Below, one piece after another: positions 43,966-52,161 of a stretch of 64,000 nt of DNA. The notes beneath the pieces were generated by a model. That model saw only the letters and a program-made list of their open reading frames with translations. It was not told where the DNA came from and did not search any database. The position numbers and the translations under genes are program-made. Position 1 is the stretch's first letter; every line of letters begins with the position of its first letter. Location: NCBI RefSeq assembly GCF_010119545.1, contig NZ_JAAEAA010000013.1:62001-126000 (forward strand). The letters run 5' to 3'. The DNA comes from Pontibacter fetidus. Its GTDB lineage: Bacteria > Bacteroidota > Bacteroidia > Cytophagales > Hymenobacteraceae.

Positions 43966-44511
43966 TTGATTAGTCAAACACTCCAGGAATATAATCAGGT
44001 AGTACAGCGCTGCAAAGACACTTTTGTGAAGAAAACGAAAGACTATGGCACGGCCTGGCGCGTGCTGCGGCTACCTTCTATTACCGATCAGATCTTTATT
44101 AAGGCGCAGCGCATCCGCTCTATACAGGAAAAGGGCAAGCAGTTGGTGGAAGACGACATCCGCGATGAGTTTGTAGGCATTATTAACTACTGCGTGATCG
44201 CCCTGATGCAGCTAGAGTTGCCAGTAGATGCCGAGCAAACCCTGCCAGCCGAAGAAGTAGAACGCCTGTACACGCACCACATAGAAGAGAACATAAAGCT
44301 GCTTACAGCCAAAAATCACGATTACGGCGAAGCCTGGCGCGACATGCGTGTCAGCTCTATTACAGACATTATCCTGATGAAACTATACCGTACCAAGCAG
44401 ATAGAAGACAACGAAGGCCAGACGCTGATCTCGGAAGGTGTAGAAGCCAACTACCGCGACATGATCAACTACGCCGTTTTCGCGCTGATAAAGCTGGGTG
44501 CTGGGGAATAA
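43966..44511 (+). CDS. DUF1599 protein with internal duplication (TTG start)
   Basis: The 181-residue protein has two homologous halves. The first carries KDYGTAWRVLRLPSITDQIFIKAQRI (about 23-48) and the second HDYGEAWRDMRVSSITDIILMKLYRT (about 118-143), both followed by a conserved YR/ EF..IINY helix, which is the DUF1599 pattern. No signal peptide is present. The frame opens with TTG at 43966; no ATG occurs before the conserved helix. Function unknown. Its stop codon merges with an E-type hairpin repeat (44511-44546) that likely ends transcription. Confidence 0.85.
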   Translation: MISQTLQEYNQVVQRCKDTFVKKTKDYGTAWRVLRLPSITDQIFIKAQRIRSIQEKGKQLVEDDIRDEFVGIINYCVIALMQLELPVDAEQTLPAEEVERLYTHHIEENIKLLTAKNHDYGEAWRDMRVSSITDIILMKLYRTKQIEDNEGQTLISEGVEANYRDMINYAVFALIKLGAGE

Positions 44512-44546
44512 CCTCCCCCTAACCCCCTCCTAAAAACAGGAGGGGG
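44511..44546 (+). repeat. E-type hairpin repeat overlapping the DUF1599 stop codon
   Basis: ACCTCCCCCTAACCCCCTCC-loop-GGAGGGGG; the last A of TAA is the first base of the element. It is an inverted copy of the 44978-45018 element. Confidence 0.75.
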
Positions 44547-44578
44547 AATTTATAGGTTATAGTTGCTTGTCTCTTTTT

Positions 44579-44653
44579 GTCATTCCGAGCGCAGCCGAGG
44601 AATCTTATACAGCAAATGGACACATAAGATGTCTCGACTGCGCTCGACATGAC
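44579..44653. repeat. gtcat-type long inverted repeat, copy 1
   Basis: Arms of about 29 nt, GTCATTCCGAGCGCAGCC and an imperfect complement ending in CGACATGAC, enclose a 17-nt loop. A second copy in the opposite orientation is at 46148-46227. The pair brackets the small membrane gene and the DoxX gene. Confidence 0.8.
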
Positions 44654-44680
44654 AGTGAGATTTATAGTTATACTTTGGAC

Positions 44681-44944
44681 ATGAAGGTAAAAGAGAATAT
44701 ACACTTAGTTATCGCTGTAACTATAAACCTACTTCTTGTTTGGCTGTTGCTTAAGGCCACTTGGGAGGGAAATGATAAAGCAGTAATTTTTGTGTTCGTC
44801 TTTTACCCGTTGCTGATTTTGTTGAATGCTTTGCTCTGGCAGGTTTTTAGAAAGCGCAGCAGCGTTTCGAGAGTTTATAAGATCACAACCTTTGGCTTGA
44901 TAATACTTTTTCTGCCAGTTCTGATTATGGCAACATCATATTAG
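44681..44944 (+). CDS. Small membrane protein, hypothetical
   Basis: The frame can be extended upstream, but that part lies within a dispersed hairpin repeat. The ATG at 44681 gives 87 residues with three hydrophobic helices (about 7-24, 32-53, 66-84) and short charged loops (WEGNDKA; RKRSSVSR). No family recognised. It sits between two repeat elements and has no obvious partner. Confidence 0.55.
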   Translation: MKVKENIHLVIAVTINLLLVWLLLKATWEGNDKAVIFVFVFYPLLILLNALLWQVFRKRSSVSRVYKITTFGLIILFLPVLIMATSY

Positions 44945-44977
44945 AAACTATAAAACTTATAACCTATATAAACATAT

Positions 44978-45018
44978 ACCTAACCCCCTCCTGTTTTTAG
45001 GAGGGGGCAGGGGGAGGT
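44978..45018 (+). repeat. E-type hairpin repeat immediately upstream of the DoxX-family gene
   Basis: CCCCCTCC-TGTTTTTA-GGAGGGGG hairpin then CAGGGGGAGGT, ending 7 bp before the ATG at 45026. Its GGGGGAGGT tail is at Shine-Dalgarno distance from that start. Confidence 0.75.
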
Positions 45019-45025
45019 AAAAACC

Positions 45026-46123
45026 ATGAAATACATCACCAAATTCTTCTGGCTCTTTGTGGGCGTGCTGTTCATCTTTTCCGGTCTTATTAAGATAAAC
45101 GACCCGGTAGGTACCGCCATAAAACTGGAAGAGTATTTCGAAGTTTTCTCGACTGACATTGCGCCGTTCTTTAAATCGCTGGAGCCGGCTGCGCTGCTCC
45201 TGTCTATTTTCCTGAGTGCGCTGGAGATTGTGCTGGGCGTTGCCTTGCTGGTGCGCTGGAAATTGAAAGAAGTGCTGTGGCTGCTGCTGGCCATGATCGT
45301 GTTCTTCACTTTCCTGACATTCTATTCTGCCTATTTCAACAAAGTAACCGACTGCGGCTGCTTCGGCGATGCTATTAAACTTACGCCTTGGGAGTCGTTT
45401 ACCAAAGACATTGTTCTGCTCGTAATGATCATTGTGCTGCTGATGACGCAGCGTTACCTGCAGCCTTTTATCAGCCAAAAGATGGGTGCAACTATAACGG
45501 CACTTACAGCTATACTTTCGGTGGGCATTGGCTGGTACGCTTACGAAAACCTGCCTTACATCGACTTCCGCGCTTACAAAATAGGCAATAACATACCGAC
45601 GCTCATGAAGCCATCGGCACCGCTGAAGTATAAATATGTGATGACCAAAGGCAGCGAAGAGCAGGAGTTCCTGGAGTACCCAACCGACACCACCTGGACT
45701 TTTAAAGAAATGGTAGCAATTAACCCGGAAGATGGCCCTAAGATCACTGATTTCAACGTCTGGAACGACGAAGGCGACCATACGCAGGAAGTGCTGACCG
45801 GCACTAAGCTGGTTATAGTAGTGCAAAGTATAGCAAAAGCCAGCACCGAGAATTTTGACAAAATAAATGCATTGGTAGCAGATGCCGAAAAGCAGGGCAT
45901 TACCCCAATCGTTATCACAAGCAGCGGCGCACAGGAGTTCGAGGCATTCCGGCACGAAGTTAACCTGGCTGCTCCGTATTATTTCGGTGATGGCACGGTG
46001 CTTAAAACCATTATTCGCTCTAATCCGGGTATCTGGTTATTAAAAGATGGAACCACCAAAGGCCTATGGCACCATAACAACACCCCAACTATAGAAGAGG
46101 TGAAAGCTTTAATTGCTGATTAA
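45026..46123 (+). CDS. BT_3928-type DoxX family membrane protein with thioredoxin-like C-terminus
   Basis: The 365-residue protein has four or five N-terminal helices (about 5-25, 48-72, 78-97, 130-142, 152-168) of DoxX/MauE type. A CGCFGD motif (about 112-117), common in this family as a redox Cys pair, follows the third helix. A periplasmic C-terminal domain (about 260-365) has a thioredoxin-like outline (LVIVVQSIAKAS; PGIWLLKDGTTKGLWH) but no CxxC. A redox or quinone-linked role is plausible. The 5' region is formed by an E-type repeat and the 3' side by a hairpin repeat, so the gene is isolated from its neighbours. Confidence 0.85.
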   Translation: MKYITKFFWLFVGVLFIFSGLIKINDPVGTAIKLEEYFEVFSTDIAPFFKSLEPAALLLSIFLSALEIVLGVALLVRWKLKEVLWLLLAMIVFFTFLTFYSAYFNKVTDCGCFGDAIKLTPWESFTKDIVLLVMIIVLLMTQRYLQPFISQKMGATITALTAILSVGIGWYAYENLPYIDFRAYKIGNNIPTLMKPSAPLKYKYVMTKGSEEQEFLEYPTDTTWTFKEMVAINPEDGPKITDFNVWNDEGDHTQEVLTGTKLVIVVQSIAKASTENFDKINALVADAEKQGITPIVITSSGAQEFEAFRHEVNLAAPYYFGDGTVLKTIIRSNPGIWLLKDGTTKGLWHHNNTPTIEEVKALIAD

Positions 46124-46147
46124 TAACTGTTGATTGTTGCATATCTT

Positions 46148-46227
46148 GTCATGTCGAGCGCAGTCGAGACATCTTATTTGTCCAACTAATGTGCTGTATA
46201 AGATCCCTCGGCTACGCTCGGAATGAC
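46148..46227. repeat. gtcat-type long inverted repeat, copy 2 (opposite orientation)
   Basis: Arms GTCATGTCGAGCGCAGTC and an imperfect complement ending GGAATGAC. The arms occur in swapped order relative to 44579-44653, so the two copies face each other 1.5 kb apart. Confidence 0.8.
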
Positions 46228-46268
46228 AACTATAAACTATAGTCGCTAAAAAGTATAGAAGGTAATTG

Positions 46269-46910
46269 ATGAGAAATTGGTTTGTATTAGCTCTGCTGGG
46301 ATTTACGTTGCTTTCTTGCAAAGAGAAAGTCGTACAAATTCCGGTATGTGAATATAAAACTGATGATCCACAGCTGCAGGTATATAATGACTTATTAATA
46401 GAATTAGTTGAAGAACAATTCCATAATCTGAGTTTCGGCGAGGTTATCACAGATGCTACTAGTTTTAAAACAATATTTTTAAGCCATAATAGCTATCACA
46501 GAGAGCTTTTCGGAGAGTTTAGAGATGGTTTATGGAAGACCCCGACTCCTGCTGCAGGTGATGAAATAAGGCCTTTGCTTTCAGAGTATGGTTTAGACAA
46601 TGCCGCCATTTTTGCAAACTTTAGTAAAGCACAGCAAAAGTACATAGCTTCTGATTTTCAAGCCTGTACTTTTAAAGTTGGCGCCTTAGGTAAAGCTGAA
46701 AACTTGTTTGAACTAGAATCGAAACAGAAAGAAAATTTAATTGGTCAGGTAAGCTTCTCTGAAATACACTGGAATAAACAGCGGGATAAAGGAGTCTTAT
46801 ACTATGAATTTTACTGTGGCACTAAGTGCGGTAAAGGAGAGCTGATTAGTTTTGAAAAAGTGAATGGGCGCTGGAGAATCTCGGACAGCGTGCAACTTTG
46901 GGTATCTTAA
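46269..46910 (+). CDS. Hypothetical lipoprotein
   Basis: From ATG 46269 the 213-residue product has a lipoprotein signal (TLLSC, Cys17). It then has a mostly helical middle (QVYNDLLIELVEEQFHN) and a C-terminal strand pair with YEFYCGTKCGKGELISFEKVNGRWRI, where two Cys (CGTKC) could form a disulphide. No family recognised; the outline recalls secreted proteins of Bacteroidota with a nuclear-transport-factor-like end. The DNA is noticeably AT-rich, and AACTATA words are scarce, suggesting recent acquisition. Confidence 0.6.
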   Translation: MRNWFVLALLGFTLLSCKEKVVQIPVCEYKTDDPQLQVYNDLLIELVEEQFHNLSFGEVITDATSFKTIFLSHNSYHRELFGEFRDGLWKTPTPAAGDEIRPLLSEYGLDNAAIFANFSKAQQKYIASDFQACTFKVGALGKAENLFELESKQKENLIGQVSFSEIHWNKQRDKGVLYYEFYCGTKCGKGELISFEKVNGRWRISDSVQLWVS

Positions 46911-46923
46911 AAATATATTATAC

Positions 46924-47985
46924 ATGAAATTCATAGGATTTATACTTAGCCGACTGGGGCACGGCCTGCTGATCATGCTGGGTGTGTTGGTGGTGGTATT
47001 TTTCCTGTTTAACGTGTTGCCCGGCGACCCGGTGGCTATGCTGGCCGGCCAACGCTCCGACCTGAGCACCCGTGAAGCCATTACCAAAGACCTGGGCCTG
47101 GATAAACCACTGCCAGCGCAGCTGCTGTACTATATAAACGATGTGTCGCCATTGTCGGTGCACGAGGATACAGAGGCTAACCAGCAGAAGTATGAATACA
47201 GTACTATAGTTGACTTTGGAGAAGATGCTTTGGTTTGGAAAACGCCTTACCTGCGCCGCTCATTCCAGAGTAACAAAAGCGTAACCGATATCCTGTTAGA
47301 TCATTTTCCGGGCACGTTGTGGCTGGCTGTAGCTGCTATGCTTATTGCCACGGTGTTCGGGATACTTTTCGGGGTGCTGGCTTCTCTTAAACCGCATAGC
47401 ACTTTAGACCATACTTTAATCACCACATCTGTTTTAGGCATTTCGGTACCATCGTTTGTGGCGGCTATACTTATTGCCATCACCTTCGGGTTTTACTGGA
47501 GCGACTGGACAGGCCTTAGCCTGACCGGGCAACTATACGAGATCGACCCTTTTGAAGGAAAAGAACTGAAACTACGAAATCTACTGCTACCAGCTTTTGC
47601 GTTGGGTATTCGTCCGTTGGCGGTTATAGTTCAGCTTACGCGTAGTTCTATGTTAGATGTGATGTCGCAGGATTATATTCGTACAGCGCGCGCCAAAGGC
47701 CTGAATAGAAGCAAAGTTATAGTTAACCACGCCCTCAAAAACGCCCTGAACCCGGTGGTTACGGCTGCATCGGGTTGGATGGCTTCGCTGATGGCTGGCG
47801 CATTCTTTATCGAGTACATTTTTAACTGGAAAGGATTAGGCTCGGTAACTATACAAGCTGTTCAGAATCTGGATTTTCCGTTGGTTATGGGGGCCACCTT
47901 GTTTGTTGCGTTCCTGTTTGTACTCATCAACATCTTCGTAGACCTGCTCTACGCCGCCCTCGACCCACGCGTGAAACTTGATTAA
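46924..47985 (+). CDS. ABC transporter permease (DppB/OppB type), solitary
   Basis: Starting at ATG 46924 gives 353 residues. It has an N-terminal helix and the FFLFNVLPGDPVAMLAGQR signature of DppB-type permeases. The permease core (about 130-350) follows with TARAKGLNRSKVIVNHALKNALNP, the EAA loop that contacts the ATPase. An insert of about 40 residues (near 60-105) before the core is longer than in E. coli DppB. DppC, the ATPase subunits and the binding protein are not adjacent. The transporter probably takes up peptides with partners encoded elsewhere. Confidence 0.88.
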   Translation: MKFIGFILSRLGHGLLIMLGVLVVVFFLFNVLPGDPVAMLAGQRSDLSTREAITKDLGLDKPLPAQLLYYINDVSPLSVHEDTEANQQKYEYSTIVDFGEDALVWKTPYLRRSFQSNKSVTDILLDHFPGTLWLAVAAMLIATVFGILFGVLASLKPHSTLDHTLITTSVLGISVPSFVAAILIAITFGFYWSDWTGLSLTGQLYEIDPFEGKELKLRNLLLPAFALGIRPLAVIVQLTRSSMLDVMSQDYIRTARAKGLNRSKVIVNHALKNALNPVVTAASGWMASLMAGAFFIEYIFNWKGLGSVTIQAVQNLDFPLVMGATLFVAFLFVLINIFVDLLYAALDPRVKLD

Positions 47986-48074
47986 TGAGTAATTAATAAT
48001 GACGAATGATTAATATCAAGATGAATTCAGACCACAATTATTCATTACTCATTCCTAATTAATCATTAAAGAAA

Positions 48075-48581
48075 ATGCTAATTTTCTTAATCGGTATGAT
48101 GGGCAGCGGCAAGACCACTCTGGGCAAAGAACTGGCTACAGAACTGAACTATAGTTTCGTGGACCTGGATGCCTTTATCGAGGAAAAAGAAGGCAGAACT
48201 ATAGCGCAAATTTTTGAACAGGAAGGGCAGGAGCGGTTCCGGAAAATAGAACGCGAGGCGCTGCAAACTATAGTTGCCAACTATAAAAACGCCATAGTTG
48301 CTACTGGCGGCGGCACACCCTGCTTCTTCGATAACATGGCCCTGATGAATGCTGGCGGTGAGACCATTTTCCTGGATGTACCTGCCGAATTTATTGCCCA
48401 AAGACTCTCACAGTCAGACTTATCTACGCGTCCGCTGCTAGCTGGCAAAACACAATCCGAACTATTCTCGTTTGTAGGCGAAACATTAGCCGAACGCCGG
48501 CAATTTTATGCGCAGGCAAAACACATAGTTGCGCGCCCGCCGTATACTATAGATGCATTGCTGGCGTTGTTTTCGCTGTAA
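48075..48581 (+). CDS. aroK: Shikimate kinase
   Basis: The 168-residue P-loop kinase phosphorylates shikimate in aromatic amino acid synthesis. Walker A is GMMGSGKTTLG (Lys13), the shikimate-binding acids lie in FVDLDAFIE (about 28-36), Arg residues in FRKIER (55-60), and the GGG turn in VATGGGTPC (about 75-83). Length is normal. No other aro gene is adjacent. The intergenic region upstream is AT-rich with repeated attaat/attcat words. Confidence 0.96.
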   Translation: MLIFLIGMMGSGKTTLGKELATELNYSFVDLDAFIEEKEGRTIAQIFEQEGQERFRKIEREALQTIVANYKNAIVATGGGTPCFFDNMALMNAGGETIFLDVPAEFIAQRLSQSDLSTRPLLAGKTQSELFSFVGETLAERRQFYAQAKHIVARPPYTIDALLALFSL

Positions 48582-48684
48582 TTACAGGTACCACTACCCT
48601 GGGTTTTTTCTTGTTTCCGGCGAAGCAGTTTTCCTGGATTTTAAAGTTTTGCGTACTGAAACAACTCATACCTAACCTATAACT

Positions 48685-49293
48685 ATGAAACCTAATCACA
48701 AAGGACGTGCGCAGATCTTCGCGAACCCCGTTCTCGAACGACTGACCAGAACCCACATTGCCCTCCCTATTTTTATCTTTATTGCCATCTCGGTGGGTTT
48801 AATTTACTATGGCCTTACCTATGGCTTTATAGATGTGGCAGAAGCGATTGGCCTGTTTATACTGGGCTGGTTTATTTTCAGCCTGATGGAGTATTCGGCA
48901 CACCGTTTTATTTTTCATATGGATACGGATACGCCTGCAAAAGCGCGCATTCAGTACACGTTCCATGGCAACCACCACGATTACCCGAAAGACAAAGAGC
49001 GCCTGGCCATGCCGCCTATCGTTAGTGTGCTGATCGCCTCGTTCCTGTTTTTTGTGTTTAAGCTGCTATTTGGGCAGTTGGTGTTTGGCATAGTGGCAGG
49101 CATGTTGTTCGGGTATGCCATGTACTTATTTGTGCACTATGCGGTTCATGCCTACGCACCGCCTAAAAATTTCCTCAAAACACTCTGGATCCACCACAGC
49201 ATCCATCATTACAAAGATCCGGATGTAGCCTACGGTGTGTCGTCGCCGCTCTGGGATTACCTGCTGGGTACCATGCCGAAACGAGCAAAGTAA
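48685..49293 (+). CDS. Fatty acid hydroxylase / sterol desaturase superfamily protein
   Basis: The 202-residue integral membrane protein has four helices (about 22-40, 50-65, 102-120, 124-142) and four His boxes forming a di-iron site: HRFIFH, HGNHH, HYAVH and HHSIHHY. This arrangement is that of the fatty acid 2-hydroxylase (FA2H) type, which in Bacteroidota plausibly hydroxylates fatty acyl chains of sphingolipids or other lipids. The substrate is not proven. It is monocistronic and followed by a terminator. Confidence 0.88.
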   Translation: MKPNHKGRAQIFANPVLERLTRTHIALPIFIFIAISVGLIYYGLTYGFIDVAEAIGLFILGWFIFSLMEYSAHRFIFHMDTDTPAKARIQYTFHGNHHDYPKDKERLAMPPIVSVLIASFLFFVFKLLFGQLVFGIVAGMLFGYAMYLFVHYAVHAYAPPKNFLKTLWIHHSIHHYKDPDVAYGVSSPLWDYLLGTMPKRAK

Positions 49294-49606
49294 TATAACT
49301 ATAGTTTTACGACGTGTTAGGGAGCCCCGGGCTCCCTTTTTTATTGCTACAACCAGCCACTTTTAGCTAATTATGATATAGTGTATAACTAATGTTTAAA
49401 CACTGTATGTGTCTGATTTACAGCAGAGGCTATTGCACTATAAGAACAAAAGCTGTTTTCTGTAATACTGTATTTTAGAGGTAACATGTTGGTTAGTAGT
49501 AGTATATGTTAAGGTTTTGGTTGATTATATGAATACGTGTTCATATATTCGCATCCCGATATAAACCATAGTAGAAAACCTATATACTTCGAGCTACAGA
49601 CCAGGA
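49294..49606. other. AT-rich intergenic region before the first T9SS cargo gene
   Basis: It holds the terminator at 49319-49342, then about 250 bp of AT-rich DNA with no gene or dispersed repeat. The sequence from about 49370 to 49560 may carry the promoter for 49607, but no good TTTG/TAnnTTTG pair was found. Confidence 0.4.
49319..49342 (+). terminator. Rho-independent terminator
   Basis: AGGGAGCC/GGCTCCCT stem with a 3-nt loop and a run of six Ts, after the fatty acid hydroxylase gene. Confidence 0.85.
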
Positions 49607-51961
49607 ATGAAAAAGCCAGTAATTTGCAGCAGTGTACTTATTCTCTTTTTCATGCTGTGTGGTTTAACTATAAATCCGGTTGTTGCCCAGATCAGCATTC
49701 CCCAAATGACGGCGGATGGTTATCAGTTAAAGCACACCTACACTCAGGACTTTAATGCCCTGCCCACGTCTGGTACCTGGGCAAACAACAGCACCTTGTC
49801 CGGTTGGTATGCAAGGCCCCTTAGCGGCAGTACGCCAACTACCATTGCTGCAAACGACGGTTCATCCGGTACAGTGGGGCTGTATAGTTTCGGGAGCCTT
49901 GGCAGCACAGACAAAGCCTTGGGCGGGCACGGCGCCAATGGCTATGGCGGCTATTATTATGCGGCACGCTTCAGAAACAACTCCGGCCAAACTATAAAGC
50001 ACATTAAAATAAGCTATACACTGGAGCAATGGTACACCATTAAACAGGCAGGCTCTGCTTTAAATTTTGACTATGCCATAGGTGCTTTAGTAAATAGCCC
50101 GGTTGCAGCTATTACCTGGGTGCCGGTCGCGCCGCTCTCTACTAACATACAAGTCCCTATTCCGAAAGGCAGCGGTAATACCAGCGTTCTCGATGGAAAT
50201 ATGGCAGCTAACAGAGCTCAGGCAGCCTACCTGGTGCTGGATGTAAACTTGGCTCCCAACCAGGAAATTATGTTGCGCTGGAGCCAACCCGACTCTTATA
50301 ACGGAACAGGAAGTGGAAAAGAGTACCCATCATCGGCTTTAGATGATGTAGAAATTGAGTTTCTCCAGAACGATGTTTTTTATGCTACCAGCCAGGTGCT
50401 GAGCAATAAAGCCAGCTGGAACACCGATGTGGCAGGTACGGGCAGAAACCCGACCGATTTTTCGATTAAAGACCAGATGTTTGTTGTAGCCACCGCCGGC
50501 AACTATAAACTAAGTAAAGACCTCACAATTGCAGGGCTAAACTCTAAACTGATACTCGGCGAAGAGCCAGCTGCCGCAACCTTAACTATACCTTTCAAAT
50601 ACAAACTTGCCGCAACTGTTGATATTGCCAATGGCTCCACGCTGCTTATAAACCACGAGTTGGCTGCCCCTGCATTTGGTAACCTTGCACCTAACAGCAA
50701 TGTGGTCTATAACACTGATAGTACGGCGGCACCCGTGCAAGGCAACTATGGCAACCTGCTTATTAAAGGTGGCAAAGAGAAACTGATAGATATGCCGGTG
50801 CAGGTGCGCGGTAGGTTAAAGCTGGAAAATACAGGCGTACACCTAAAAAGCGCAACCATAACCCTGGAAAACGGAGCAACTATAGAACCAACCGGTAACG
50901 CAGCAATTATTAAGATTGGTCAGGGTGGTAAAGTAAAGCAATATGTGCAGCCAGGCAGTACCCGGTTTTTACCGGTAGGTTCGCAGCTAAGTTATACGCC
51001 CGTTAACATTACTTTACCAGCAGGCAAGGCGGCACGCTATATAAGTATAGCCTTGGCCGATGCCGTTTATGTACACTACGACAGTTCCCTGAAAGGCATC
51101 GGCGAGCCACTAAAGACGGGGCTGGTAAACAAAGTATGGACAATTAGCCAGGAAGGGGCAACAAGCCCGGATGCCGAACTTACTTTTTACTGGAACCCTG
51201 CAGACGAACTACCAGACTTTGACCGAACCGTTGCAGAGATGGCTTACTATAACGGAACGGCCTGGGAGTCGGCGGGTGGGGTGGTTACAACTATGGCAGG
51301 TGCCCGGGTAGCAGCAAAGGCAACGGCTTCGCCGAGTAACACAGTTACTATAACCAATGCCAGAAGTGGCATGTATGCTATCTGGCAGCCTCCGCGCAAC
51401 CCCTTGCCTGTAGAGCTTACTGCATTTACAGCCAAATACAACTATGGGCAAACTGTGCTTAAATGGACTACAGCATCGGAGCGTAACAGCAATTATTTCG
51501 CTATTGAAACAAGTCCGGATGGCAGGCGCTTTACTGAAGTGGGGCAGGTAAAAGCGGCAGGATTTAGTGCAGTAGTTAACCAGTATAGCTTTACCCATTA
51601 CCCAGCAGCTACCGGTGCAGTTTATTACAGGCTGGCAGAATATGACCTGGACGGAACAAAGACGTATTCTAAAGTGGTGACTGTACAGGTAAAACAGCAT
51701 GGGCCGGCAACTATAGAGGCATACCCTAACCCGGGCCGTGGCCAGCTATATTTGTCATCGGCAACTATAAACGGGCCTGTACGCCTGGTGCTAACCGATA
51801 TGAGCGGCAAAACTATAGTTACACATCAACTTACCTTAACGAGTGGGCAACCCATACTAACAGACCTGCAGCATTTGCCCGAGGGAGTTTACCTGGTGCA
51901 ACTACAGCACACTGCAGGCCGGCAGGTTATCCGGTTGGTGCATTCGCCAAAACAGCCATAA
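49607..51961 (+). CDS. Secreted T9SS cargo protein (type-A sorting domain)
   Basis: The 784-residue protein has a signal peptide (about 1-27). The large N-terminal sandwich-like domain (about 30-255; DFNALPTSGTWANNSTLSGWYA, YYYAARFRNNSGQTI, LDDVEIEFL) is typical of Bacteroidota secreted repeat proteins. A repetitive solenoid-like stretch (about 270-470) follows, then fibronectin-like PLPVELTAFTAKY and a final type-A T9SS sorting domain (about 700-784; EAYPNPGRGQLYL ... GVYLVQL). It will be exported by the T9SS to the surface or medium. Likely adhesion or matrix-related; no enzyme motif seen. Confidence 0.9.
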   Translation: MKKPVICSSVLILFFMLCGLTINPVVAQISIPQMTADGYQLKHTYTQDFNALPTSGTWANNSTLSGWYARPLSGSTPTTIAANDGSSGTVGLYSFGSLGSTDKALGGHGANGYGGYYYAARFRNNSGQTIKHIKISYTLEQWYTIKQAGSALNFDYAIGALVNSPVAAITWVPVAPLSTNIQVPIPKGSGNTSVLDGNMAANRAQAAYLVLDVNLAPNQEIMLRWSQPDSYNGTGSGKEYPSSALDDVEIEFLQNDVFYATSQVLSNKASWNTDVAGTGRNPTDFSIKDQMFVVATAGNYKLSKDLTIAGLNSKLILGEEPAAATLTIPFKYKLAATVDIANGSTLLINHELAAPAFGNLAPNSNVVYNTDSTAAPVQGNYGNLLIKGGKEKLIDMPVQVRGRLKLENTGVHLKSATITLENGATIEPTGNAAIIKIGQGGKVKQYVQPGSTRFLPVGSQLSYTPVNITLPAGKAARYISIALADAVYVHYDSSLKGIGEPLKTGLVNKVWTISQEGATSPDAELTFYWNPADELPDFDRTVAEMAYYNGTAWESAGGVVTTMAGARVAAKATASPSNTVTITNARSGMYAIWQPPRNPLPVELTAFTAKYNYGQTVLKWTTASERNSNYFAIETSPDGRRFTEVGQVKAAGFSAVVNQYSFTHYPAATGAVYYRLAEYDLDGTKTYSKVVTVQVKQHGPATIEAYPNPGRGQLYLSSATINGPVRLVLTDMSGKTIVTHQLTLTSGQPILTDLQHLPEGVYLVQLQHTAGRQVIRLVHSPKQP

Positions 51962-51964
51962 ACT

Positions 51965-51993
51965 AAAAAGGAGCCCGAAGGCTCCTTTTTTTA
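51965..51993. terminator. Bidirectional Rho-independent terminator
   Basis: An 11-bp stem, AAAAAGGAGCC with its complement, and CGAA loop with T runs on both sides. It ends both the gene at 49607-51961 and the small minus-strand gene, whose stop codon begins at 51993. Confidence 0.95.
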
Positions 51994-52161
51994 TCCTCTC
52001 AACTTCCTGAATAACCAGGTAACAAGCAGGATGATCAGGACTATAACAATGAGGGCCGTCCACATGCCCGCTTCAAAAATATCTCCTACCAGTTCACAGC
52101 TACTCAGGGTTAATGCCATCAGTATAAACAGGGTAGCCAGGTATGTTCTTATGTTTTTCAT
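51991..52161 (-). CDS. Small lipoprotein-like membrane protein
   Basis: The 56-residue product, too short for usual ORF cut-offs, starts MKNIRTYLATLF. It has a lipobox-like LSSC (Cys22) followed by a short acidic spacer (ELVGDIFEAGMW), a hydrophobic helix (about 34-50) and a basic end (FRKLRG). The combination of a lipobox and a second transmembrane helix is characteristic of a small protein family I recall in Bacteroidota, often wrongly labelled phosphatidate cytidylyltransferase. Function unknown. It converges on the T9SS cargo gene and shares its terminator. Confidence 0.75.
   Translation of the reverse strand: MKNIRTYLATLFILMALTLSSCELVGDIFEAGMWTALIVIVLIILLVTWLFRKLRG

Noticed and set aside
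43301-43969. 222-residue plus-strand open frame over folP
   Set aside because: It is antisense to the dihydropteroate synthase core and its sequence looks like a mirror of it.
44957-45955. 332-residue minus-strand open frame under the DoxX gene
   Set aside because: It is antisense to a well-supported membrane protein, rich in His/Arg/Gln as expected of a shadow frame, and starts and ends without signals.
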